Shown piece after piece: positions 34,301 through 41,374 of a stretch of 64,000 bases of DNA. A program made the position numbers and the translations under genes. Under the pieces are notes generated by a model, which made no database searches, had not been told where the DNA came from, and saw only the letters and a list, made by a program, of their open reading frames with translations. Every line of letters starts with the position of its first letter. Position 1 is the first letter of the stretch. Source of the stretch: Micromonospora sp. WMMA1363 (GTDB taxonomy: Bacteria; Actinomycetota; Actinomycetes; Mycobacteriales; Micromonosporaceae); assembly GCF_030345795.1 (NCBI RefSeq), contig NZ_JAUALB010000001.1, forward strand, positions 5,448,001-5,512,000. The letters run 5' to 3'.

Positions 34301-35735
34301 GCCCGGAGACTTCCGGGACCTCCCCGCCGACGAACTGGCCGAGCTGGTCGAGCGGGCCTTCGACCGCTTCTTCGACACCGCGGCCCTGCTCGGCACGCCG
34401 GAGCGCTGCGCCGACACGGTCGACCGGCTCAAGCGGATCGGCGTGGACGAGATCGCCTGCCTGGTCGACTTCGGGGTGCCGCACGGGGAGGTACTCGCCA
34501 GCCTGGAGCACCTGGCCGCCGTACGGCGGATCGTGACGGCCCGGCGGGCCGCCGCGCTCGACGACGAGCCGATCGGTGACCAGCTGCGTCGCTGCCGCAT
34601 CACCCACCTGCAGTGCACCCCGTCCCTGGCCGGGGTGCTCGCCGACGACCCGGCGTCCCGGGCCGCGTTGGGCGACCTGCGCCACCTGCTGGTGGGTGGG
34701 GAGGCGCTGCCGGCCCCGCTGGCGGCGACCCTGGCCGGCGCCGTGCCCGGGAGCGTGCACAACATGTACGGTCCGACCGAGGCCACCGTCTGGGCCACCA
34801 CCGACCCGGTGCGCCCCGACGGCGGGCCGGTGACCATCGGGCGCCCACTGGCCAACACCCGGGTCTACGTCGTCGACACGCGGCTGCGGCCGGTGCCGCT
34901 CAACGCCCCCGGCGAGCTGTTGATCGGCGGAGAGGGGGTGGCGCGCGGCTACCACCGGCAGCCCGGTCTGACCGCCGAGCGGTTCGTGCCCGACCCGTTC
35001 CGGGCCGACGGGAGCCGGCTCTACCGCACCGGCGACCTGGTTCGCTGGCGTCCTGACGGCAGGCTGGAGTTCCTCGGCCGGATCGACGCCCAGGTGAAGA
35101 TCCACGGGCACCGGATCGAGCTGGGCGAGATCGAGAACGTGATCGTCGCGCACCCGCAGGTGCGCAGCGCGGTCGTGCTGGTCCGGGGTGAGGGGGCGCA
35201 CGCGACGCTGGTGGCCTACTGCGTACCGGCGGGCGACGCCGACCCGCAGCCGGAGCGCGTCCGCGCGTTTGCCCGGGAGAGCCTGCCGGAGTACATGGTG
35301 CCGGCCCGGGTGGTCCTACTCGCGGAGCTGCCCGTGACCCCGAACGGGAAGGTCGACCGGGGACGGCTGCCGGACGGCGTCGAGGAGCGGACGACCGCGT
35401 ACCGGCCGCCGCGGACGGACCTGGAACGCACCATCGCCGACGTCTGGGCGGAACTGCTCGGCCGCGACCGGATCGGCGCCGACGACCACTTCTTCAGCGT
35501 GGGCGGCAACTCGCTGCTCGCGGTCCAGGCGCGTAGCCGGCTGCTGGCCCGCGGGGTCGTCGGGGTGTCCCTGGTGGACATCTTCCGGTACCCCACCCTG
35601 CACGAACTGGCGGCCTCCCTGACCGCCGGCACGGATGCCCTGGACACGGAACTCGACCAGGTCCGGCGGTCCGCCGACCGTCGGACCGCCCGGTACGCCG
35701 CCACCGCCCGCCACCGTCGAGAGCGGAGCAGTTGA
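31368..35735 (+). CDS. NRPS, C-A-PCP with luciferase-like monooxygenase inside the A domain (1455 aa)
   Basis: C about 28-470 (HHIACDG near 153). A begins near 478 ([13 protein letters not shown] near 625, FDISVLE near 672) and is interrupted at about 710-1055 by a bacterial-luciferase-type flavin monooxygenase (DFSLFYFGGDDG, AVWTPERHFHEFGGLYPNP, ISIASGWQPTDFALAPEHY), then resumes (CRITHLQCTP, NMYGPTEATVW). PCP Ser 1382 lies in VGGNSLL. The insertion lies between A4 and A5. The pocket code by eye is DILQLGMVWK, a glycine signature. Family precedent is the A-domain-embedded monooxygenase of glycine modules in myxothiazol and melithiazol, which oxidises the glycine alpha carbon. Here the module is internal, not terminal. 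The flavin reductase at 18033 is the likely electron source. Confidence 0.93.
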   Translation: MTDTVPPAGGNAARRALLTERLRQRAQRSHPLSYPQQRLWFLDQLDPENPVYTIPLGWRISGPLDVPALEWALTELVRRHEALRTVFRTVDGQPRQVVAPAAPVRIVVADVDDDEEAARREARTGFDLAAGPLLRATLLRAGPTEHRLCLTVHHIACDGWSVRVLEREISALYRQAVDGTPAGLDEPATQYADFAEWQVAELRDGGPQEVIAYWHQRLRGVPDVASLPTDRPRPPTQTYRGGHLTVELPGAAEVAAVGQPVGATPFAVLLAAFAVLVRTHTGGNEVVVGSPVAGRLRPELDGLVGFFANTLVQRLDVTGRPTFRELVRRARDESRAAVAHQELPFERLVEQLHPNRDLAHNPLFQVLFSYHEADPRGLELTGARVRPAPGDSGTAKFDLSVSVTRVDDALSARVEYSEDLYERGTARRLADGFRTVLAAGIAEPDLPIDDLPVLTPDERRRMLVDWNDTAAARPPDALVHELFARRVAETPDLPVLREARQAPEETLTYRQLDERAERLAARLRAAGVGPDVPVGVFLDRGVDLVVTLLGVLKAGGAYLPLDPTYPLGRLSFMVADSGAPVVVTHSGLSGRLDPLPVPRLLLDGAAEPAPGPPAVRPRPENLAYLTYTSGSTGRPKGVLVTHRNVGNFFVGMDAVLGTREPGTWLAVTSVSFDISVLELLWTLARGHRVVLRADEPQGREGAVPAEVQARHVDFSLFYFGGDDGADPADRYRLLLDGARFADRNGFAAVWTPERHFHEFGGLYPNPAVTGAAVAAVTERVAVRAGSVVLPLHDPLRVAEEWAVLDNISHGRAGISIASGWQPTDFALAPEHYTDRKARMVAALAEVRRLWAGETVTRRGGTGAEVRVGTHPRPVQERLPVWVTSARNVETFELAGQLGAGLLTHLLGHTVEELAGKIEAYRRAWRAAGHDGDGHVALMVHTFVGPDTERVRKLVREPLKAYIQSSFDLLSGLGAALGRPGDFRDLPADELAELVERAFDRFFDTAALLGTPERCADTVDRLKRIGVDEIACLVDFGVPHGEVLASLEHLAAVRRIVTARRAAALDDEPIGDQLRRCRITHLQCTPSLAGVLADDPASRAALGDLRHLLVGGEALPAPLAATLAGAVPGSVHNMYGPTEATVWATTDPVRPDGGPVTIGRPLANTRVYVVDTRLRPVPLNAPGELLIGGEGVARGYHRQPGLTAERFVPDPFRADGSRLYRTGDLVRWRPDGRLEFLGRIDAQVKIHGHRIELGEIENVIVAHPQVRSAVVLVRGEGAHATLVAYCVPAGDADPQPERVRAFARESLPEYMVPARVVLLAELPVTPNGKVDRGRLPDGVEERTTAYRPPRTDLERTIADVWAELLGRDRIGADDHFFSVGGNSLLAVQARSRLLARGVVGVSLVDIFRYPTLHELAASLTAGTDALDTELDQVRRSADRRTARYAATARHRRERSS

Positions 35736-38700
35736 TGACCGAGGAACACGACGGCGCGGAGCCGATCGCGATTGTCGGGATGGCGGCCCGGGTGCCCGGC
35801 GCCGAGGGGGTCGACCCGTTCTGGGCGGCGATGCGCGACGGCATCGAGTCGATCTCCCGGTTCGACCGGTCGGAGCTGCTGGCCGCCGGCGTGGAGGCGC
35901 AGGTGCTGGACGCGCCCGACTACGTTCCCGCCGCCGCGGTGATCGACGACGCGGACGCTTTCGACGCGGACTTCTTCGGCCTCACCGCCCGCGAGGCCGA
36001 GGTGCTGGACCCGCAGCAGAGGGTGCTGCTGGAGTGCGCCTGGACGGCGCTGGAGGACGCCGGGCACCATCCCGCGCGGACCCGGGGGCAGATCGGCGTC
36101 TTCGTCGGCACGTTCATGAACAAGTACCTGGCCGCGAACCTGGGTACGAACCCGCGGTTCATGCGGTCCCCGATGGCGCCGGCCGCGCGGATCTTCAACG
36201 ACAAGGACTTCCTGGCGACCCGGCTGGCTTACCTGTTCGACCTGGACGGGCCGGCCTGCACGGTCCAGACGGCCTGCTCGACCTCGCTGGTGGCGGTCCA
36301 CCTGGCCTGCCAGTCGTTGCTCAGCTACGAGTCGGACCTGGCGCTGACCGGCGGGGTCACGGTCAACCTACCGCTGCGGGCCGGCTACCCGGTCGCCGAC
36401 GGCGGCCTGTTCAGCGCCGACGGGCACTGCCGCCCGTTCGACGTCGCCGCGTCGGGCACCGTGCCGGGCAACGGTGCGGTGGTGCTGCTGCTGCGCCGGC
36501 TCGCGGACGCGGTCGAGGACGGCGACCACGTCTACGCCCTCATCCTCGGCACCGCGGTCAACAACGACGGGCGGAACAAGGCCGGGTTCACCGCGCCCAG
36601 CGTCGACGGGCAGGCGAAGGTGGTCACCGCGGCCCAGGCCGTCGCCGGTGTCGACCCCGGTTCGATCGGTTACCTGGAGGCGCACGGCACGGCCACCGCC
36701 GTCGGCGATCCGATCGAGGTGGCGGCCCTGACCCGGGCGTTCCGCGCCGGCACCGACCGGCGCGGCTACTGTGCGCTCGGCTCGGTCAAGGCCAACCTGG
36801 GGCACCTCGACGCGGCCGCCGGGGCGGCCGGGCTGATGCGCGCCGCGCTGGCCCTGCGGCACCGGCGGATCCCACCGAGCGTGAACTTCACCGCACCCAA
36901 CCCCGAACTGTGCCTCGACGAGAGCCCGTTCTACGTGCCGACCCGGCTCACCCCGTGGGCGTCCGGGCCGCAGCCGCGCCGCGCCGGGGTCAGCTCGTTC
37001 GGTGTGGGCGGCACCAACGCGCACGCGGTGCTGGAGGAGCCGCCGACGCGAGCCGCGCCGACCAGCGGCCGGCCGTGGCAGGTGTTGCCGCTGTCCGCGC
37101 GGAGCCGAGCCGCCCTGGACCGGCTCACCGAGCGGCTCGGCGCGCACCTGACTGCCCATCCCGAGCTGGACCTCCCCGACGTGGCCTTCACCCTGCAGGA
37201 CGGGCGGCGCACCCACGAGGTGCGTCGGATCGTGGTGGCGGGGGACACCGCCGACGCGGCGGCGGTCCTCGGCGGCGCGGAGCCGGGGCGGCTGCACACC
37301 CGGACCGGCGACCGGGACCGACGGGCGGTCTTCGCCTTCCCGGGCGGCGGCTTCCAACACCAGGAGATGGGCCGGGAGCTCTACCGCACCGAGCTGGTCT
37401 TCCGCGCCGAGGTGGACCGCTGCGCGGAGCTGCTGCGGCCCCGGCTCGACGTGGACCTGCGTGACGTGCTGTACCCGTCGCTGACCGGGACGGCGCGCCG
37501 ACGCCGGAGCCTGGGCCGCGCCGCCGGGCCGGTCGCGGTCTCCGCCCTCTTCGTCACCGAGTACGCCCTGGCGACCCTCTGGCAGTCCTGGGGGGTACGG
37601 CCGGTCGGCATGATCGGGCACAGCCTCGGCGAGTACGTCGCCGCCTGCGTGGCCGGCGTCTTCGACCTGCCCGACGCCCTGGAGGTCACCCTGGCCCGGG
37701 GCGAACTCTTCGCCCAACTGCCCCCGGGCCGGATGCTGACGGTGGCCGCGCCGGTCGAGGAGGTGGAGCCGCTGCTCGACGAGCGGCTGTCCGTTGCCGC
37801 CGTCAACGCGCCTCGGCTCACCGTCGTCGCCGGGCCGGACGCCGACATCGACCGGTTCGCCGCCGAGCTGGTCGGGCGGGCGGTGGAGTGCAGCCGGATC
37901 AACGTGCCGGTGGCGAGCCACTCCTGGATGGTCGAGCCGTACCTGGACGAGTTCACCCGCCGGGTGAAGGCGCTGCGCCCGCGGGCGCCGCGGATCCCGT
38001 TCGTGTCCTGCGTGACCGGTTCCTGGATCACCGAGGAGGAGGCGACCGACCCGCACTACTGGGCCCGGCACCTGCGGGAGCCGGTCCGCTTCGGTGCCGG
38101 CCTGCGCACGGCGCTCGCCGAGCCCGACCGGTTGCTGCTGGAGGTCGGGCCGGGGGAGGGGTTGACCGCGCTGGCCTCCGCCGCCGGGCTGGCGCCGATG
38201 CCCCTGGCGTTCTCGTCGATGGGGCACCCGCGCGCGCCGGAGCCGGAACTGGCCCACCTGGCCGGGGCCCTCGGCCGGCTGTGGCAGGCCGGGGTCGAGG
38301 TGGACTGGCGGGCGGTGCACGGCCCGGACCGGCCGCGGCGCGTCAGCCTCCCCGGATACCCCTTCCAGCGCCGCCGGTACTGGATCTCCCCGGGGCGCGC
38401 CGCCCGCACCGAACCCGACGAGCCGGAGGAGCCGACCCGCACCGAGACCGCCGAGCCCGACGACCACCTCCCGCCGCGCACCGAACGGGAACGTCAGGTG
38501 GCCGCGCTCTGGTCCGACCTGCTGGGGGTCGACCGGATCGGGGTGGACGTGGACCTGTTCTCCCTGGGCGCCCACTCCCTCATGATCACTCAGGCGGCCC
38601 GGGAGCTGCGCCGGCTCAGTGGCCGGGACATCACCGCCCGCCAGGTGCTCCAGACGCCGACCGTCGCGGCGCACGCCGCGTTGGCCGACGGGCGGGTCGT

Positions 38701-39925
38701 CGACCCGGCCATGGCCACCGGTGACGACCTGGCCGCGGACGTCGTGCTCGACCCCGCGGTCACCGCCGCCGGGCTGCCCGCACCCTGGTCCGGTCCGCCC
38801 CGGACGGTGCTGCTCACCGGCGCCACCGGCTTCGTCGGGGCGTTCCTCTGCGCCGAACTGGCGGAGCGCACCTCGGCGCAGATCCGGTGCCTGGTCCGGG
38901 CCGCCGACCCGGTCGAGGGCGAGGAACGGCTGCGGGCAGCCCTGGAGTCGTACGGGCTGCGGTGGCCGGGCGCCGGGCGGATCCGCGTGATCCCCGGCGA
39001 CCTGAGCCGGCCCCGGCTGGGACTCGGCGCGGAGGAGTACGCCCGGCAGGCCGCCGAGGTCGACGTGATCCACCACTGTGGAGCCCAGGTCAACTTCGTC
39101 CGCCCGTACCGGTTCCTGCGGGCCACCAACGTACGCGGCACCGAGGAGGTGCTCCGGCTGGCCACCACCACCGTGCTGAAGCCGGTGCACCACATCTCCA
39201 CGCTGGCCGTACTCGCCGGCGCCGTGGCCACCGGCGTGCCGGAGGTCCGGGAGGACGACCCCCTGCCGCCGCCCGTCGGGCACGACACCGCGTACAGCCA
39301 GAGCAAGTGGGTGGCCGAGGGGCTGGTGGGGCTGGCCCGGGAACGCGGCGTCCCGGTCTCGGTCTACCGGGCCGGGGCAGTGCTGCCCGACAGCCGCACC
39401 GGGGCGGCCAACCGCGAGGACTACGTGACCAAGGTGATCCAGGGTTGCGTCGAGCTGGGTGCCGCCCCGGCCCGCCGGTACGAGCTGGCGGTGGCCAGCG
39501 TCGACCACGTGGCGCGGCTGGTGGTCGGGCTCTCGGTCCGACCCGAGACCTGGGGGGCGACCTTCCACACCGTGCACCCGGCGCCGTTGGCCTGGAACAC
39601 GATTTTCGACCAGCTCCGTCACTGTGGTCACCCGGTGCGGTCGTTGAGCTGGAACGACTGGCGCGCGGAGCTGACCAGGGCGGTCGAGGAGGACGACGCG
39701 GCGAACGCGCTCGCCCCGCTGATGGCGATGCTGGGCGAGGTGGCGGACCGGGACATGCCCCGGATGGACTGCGCCAACGTGCTCGCCGGTCTGCCCCCCG
39801 AGGCGTCGCGGGCACCCGACCTTGACGAGACCTTCTTCGACAAGATGTTCGGCCACTTCGTCCGGGCGGGCTGGTTGCCGCGCCCGCAGCGACCGGAGTC
39901 CGAGGGGGAGGAGCCCCGTCCATGA
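35735..39925 (+). CDS. Type I PKS, KS-AT-ACP with terminal thioester reductase (1396 aa)
   Basis: The start is ATG 35735, sharing one base with the NRPS stop. KS about 10-430: TACSTS with Cys 181, EAHGTAT and KANLGHL histidines present. AT about 530-830: GHSLGEY Ser 630, and VASHS at the specificity position, neither the typical malonyl HAFH nor methylmalonyl YASH. ACP Ser 948 (LGAHSLM). Reductase about 1020-1380: LTGATGFVG Rossmann motif near 1029 and YSQSK catalytic Tyr/Lys at 1187-1191. There is no KR or DH, so the beta-keto group stays. Release is reductive, to an aldehyde or alcohol, and no TE domain is needed. Confidence 0.93.
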   Translation: MTEEHDGAEPIAIVGMAARVPGAEGVDPFWAAMRDGIESISRFDRSELLAAGVEAQVLDAPDYVPAAAVIDDADAFDADFFGLTAREAEVLDPQQRVLLECAWTALEDAGHHPARTRGQIGVFVGTFMNKYLAANLGTNPRFMRSPMAPAARIFNDKDFLATRLAYLFDLDGPACTVQTACSTSLVAVHLACQSLLSYESDLALTGGVTVNLPLRAGYPVADGGLFSADGHCRPFDVAASGTVPGNGAVVLLLRRLADAVEDGDHVYALILGTAVNNDGRNKAGFTAPSVDGQAKVVTAAQAVAGVDPGSIGYLEAHGTATAVGDPIEVAALTRAFRAGTDRRGYCALGSVKANLGHLDAAAGAAGLMRAALALRHRRIPPSVNFTAPNPELCLDESPFYVPTRLTPWASGPQPRRAGVSSFGVGGTNAHAVLEEPPTRAAPTSGRPWQVLPLSARSRAALDRLTERLGAHLTAHPELDLPDVAFTLQDGRRTHEVRRIVVAGDTADAAAVLGGAEPGRLHTRTGDRDRRAVFAFPGGGFQHQEMGRELYRTELVFRAEVDRCAELLRPRLDVDLRDVLYPSLTGTARRRRSLGRAAGPVAVSALFVTEYALATLWQSWGVRPVGMIGHSLGEYVAACVAGVFDLPDALEVTLARGELFAQLPPGRMLTVAAPVEEVEPLLDERLSVAAVNAPRLTVVAGPDADIDRFAAELVGRAVECSRINVPVASHSWMVEPYLDEFTRRVKALRPRAPRIPFVSCVTGSWITEEEATDPHYWARHLREPVRFGAGLRTALAEPDRLLLEVGPGEGLTALASAAGLAPMPLAFSSMGHPRAPEPELAHLAGALGRLWQAGVEVDWRAVHGPDRPRRVSLPGYPFQRRRYWISPGRAARTEPDEPEEPTRTETAEPDDHLPPRTERERQVAALWSDLLGVDRIGVDVDLFSLGAHSLMITQAARELRRLSGRDITARQVLQTPTVAAHAALADGRVVDPAMATGDDLAADVVLDPAVTAAGLPAPWSGPPRTVLLTGATGFVGAFLCAELAERTSAQIRCLVRAADPVEGEERLRAALESYGLRWPGAGRIRVIPGDLSRPRLGLGAEEYARQAAEVDVIHHCGAQVNFVRPYRFLRATNVRGTEEVLRLATTTVLKPVHHISTLAVLAGAVATGVPEVREDDPLPPPVGHDTAYSQSKWVAEGLVGLARERGVPVSVYRAGAVLPDSRTGAANREDYVTKVIQGCVELGAAPARRYELAVASVDHVARLVVGLSVRPETWGATFHTVHPAPLAWNTIFDQLRHCGHPVRSLSWNDWRAELTRAVEEDDAANALAPLMAMLGEVADRDMPRMDCANVLAGLPPEASRAPDLDETFFDKMFGHFVRAGWLPRPQRPESEGEEPRP

Positions 39926-41157
39926 CCACGCTGCTCACCGGTGCGACGCTGATCGACGGCCTGGGAGGTGAACCCGTGCCCCGCGCCGACGTGCTCGTCG
40001 ACGCCGACCGGATCCGTGCCGTGGGGGAGCAGCGTCCGCCCGCCGACGCCGACGTGGTGGACCTGAGCGGGCTCACCCTGCTTCCCGGGCTGATCGACGC
40101 CCACGTACACCTCGGCTACTCCAGCGAGATGCGCGCCATGCTCAACGCGGAACTGTCGGTGGCCGAACGGGCGGCGGACATCTTCCGCAACCTGCGCGAG
40201 ACCCTGGAGGGCGGCTTCACCGCGGTCCGCGACTGCGGCGGAATCGACCACGGCGTGCTGCGTACCGTGGGGCGCGGCCTGGTGCCCGGGCCGCGGATCT
40301 GGGCGTCGGCGTCGCCGTTGACCCAGTGCGGGGGGCACGGTCACCTCGGCTCGCCGTTCCTGCCGCCGGACGCGCAGTTCCACTTCCGGGTCCGGGGCCT
40401 CACCGCGGTGGGGCGGATCTCCGACGGGCCGGACGAGGTACGCAGGGCCGCCCGGGAGTGTTTCCGGCAGGGCGCGTCGTTCCTCAAGATGTCGGTCACC
40501 GGTGGGGTGGTGTCCATCGCGGACGACCTCTCCGACACCCAGTTCACCGTCGGCGAGATCGAGGTGGCCGTCCAGGAGGCCGCCGCCCGGAACACGTACG
40601 TGACGGTGCACGCGCACAACGTCCACGGGATCCGCAACGCGGTGCGCGCCGGGGTCGGCTGCGTCGAGCACGGAACCGGCATCGACGAGCCGACGGCGGC
40701 GATGATGGCCGACCGCGGCGTGCACCTGGTGCCGACGCTGACCATCGCCCGGTCGCTGCTGGACAACTTCGCACAGCACGGGCTGCCGCCGCAGATCCGG
40801 GACCGGGTGGGTGACACCGAGCAGGGGATGGTCGACGGGATGTTGGCCGCCCGCGCGGCCGGGGTGCTGGTCGGCTCGGGGTCGGACCTGATCGGCCCCG
40901 ACCAGCGGGGCCGGGGCCGGGAGATCGCCCTGAAGGCGGCAGTTCTGGGGCCGATGGCGGCGATCGTCTCGGCCACCTCGGTCAACGCCCGGATCATGCG
41001 GGTCGAGGGGCAGGTCGGTTCGGTCGAGGCGGGCAAGCTGGCCGACCTGGTGGCGGTCGACTTCGACCCGCTGGCGGAGCCGGAGGCGTTCGGCGACCCG
41101 GACCGGGTCGTGCTGGTGGTCAGGGGCGGCCGGATCGTCAAGGACGTCCGCAAGTAA
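39922..41157 (+). CDS. Metal-dependent amidohydrolase (imidazolonepropionase/prolidase-like)
   Basis: The protein has 411 aa. Motifs: DAHVHLG near residue 61 (metal His pair), a Lys in FLKMSVTGGV near 186, VHAHN near 226 and CVEHGT near 247 (metal His), and VGSGSDLI near 318 (catalytic Asp). This is the layout of TIM-barrel amidohydrolases such as the Xaa-Arg/Xaa-Pro dipeptidases. It overlaps the PKS stop by 4 bp, so it belongs to the biosynthetic operon. It could cleave an amide of the product, remove a protecting residue, or open a cyclic intermediate. Confidence 0.85.
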   Translation: MTTLLTGATLIDGLGGEPVPRADVLVDADRIRAVGEQRPPADADVVDLSGLTLLPGLIDAHVHLGYSSEMRAMLNAELSVAERAADIFRNLRETLEGGFTAVRDCGGIDHGVLRTVGRGLVPGPRIWASASPLTQCGGHGHLGSPFLPPDAQFHFRVRGLTAVGRISDGPDEVRRAARECFRQGASFLKMSVTGGVVSIADDLSDTQFTVGEIEVAVQEAAARNTYVTVHAHNVHGIRNAVRAGVGCVEHGTGIDEPTAAMMADRGVHLVPTLTIARSLLDNFAQHGLPPQIRDRVGDTEQGMVDGMLAARAAGVLVGSGSDLIGPDQRGRGREIALKAAVLGPMAAIVSATSVNARIMRVEGQVGSVEAGKLADLVAVDFDPLAEPEAFGDPDRVVLVVRGGRIVKDVRK

Positions 41158-41179
41158 GCGACGTGAGGGGAACGGACAG

Positions 41180-41374
41180 GTGGACGAGGAACGGTACGTC
41201 GTGGTCGTGAACGACGAGGAGCAGTACTCGATCTGGGAGGACGGCGCTCCACTGCCCGGCGGCTGGCACCCGACCGGGTTCACCGGTGACCGGTCGGTGT
41301 GTCTGGCGCACATCGATGCGGTCTGGACGGACCTGCGTCCGCGCGGCCTGCGGGTGGCCGCGGAGCAGGCGTGA
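41180..41374 (+). CDS. MbtH-like protein
   Basis: The protein has 64 aa from GTG 41180. NDEEQYSIWEDGAPLPGGWH and then VWTDLRPRGLR fit the MbtH consensus (NxExQxSxW...PxGW...WxDxRP). It binds and activates adenylation domains. Its stop overlaps the GTG of the carboxylase gene. Confidence 0.95.
   Translation: MDEERYVVVVNDEEQYSIWEDGAPLPGGWHPTGFTGDRSVCLAHIDAVWTDLRPRGLRVAAEQA

Noticed and set aside
33499..34560. The luciferase-like block as a frameshift, chimera or misassembly in the NRPS
   Set aside because: The frame is continuous, the A domain resumes in register with its remaining motifs, and A-domain-embedded monooxygenases are known.
31431..35201. 1256-codon open frame on the - strand opposite the second NRPS
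   Set aside because: It is antisense to conserved NRPS domains, rich in Arg/Gly/His/Val repeats from GC bias, and shows no domain.
36368..39856. 1162-codon open frame on the - strand opposite the PKS
   Set aside because: Shadow of the PKS reading frame in GC-rich DNA; the KS, AT, ACP and reductase motifs are all on the + strand.
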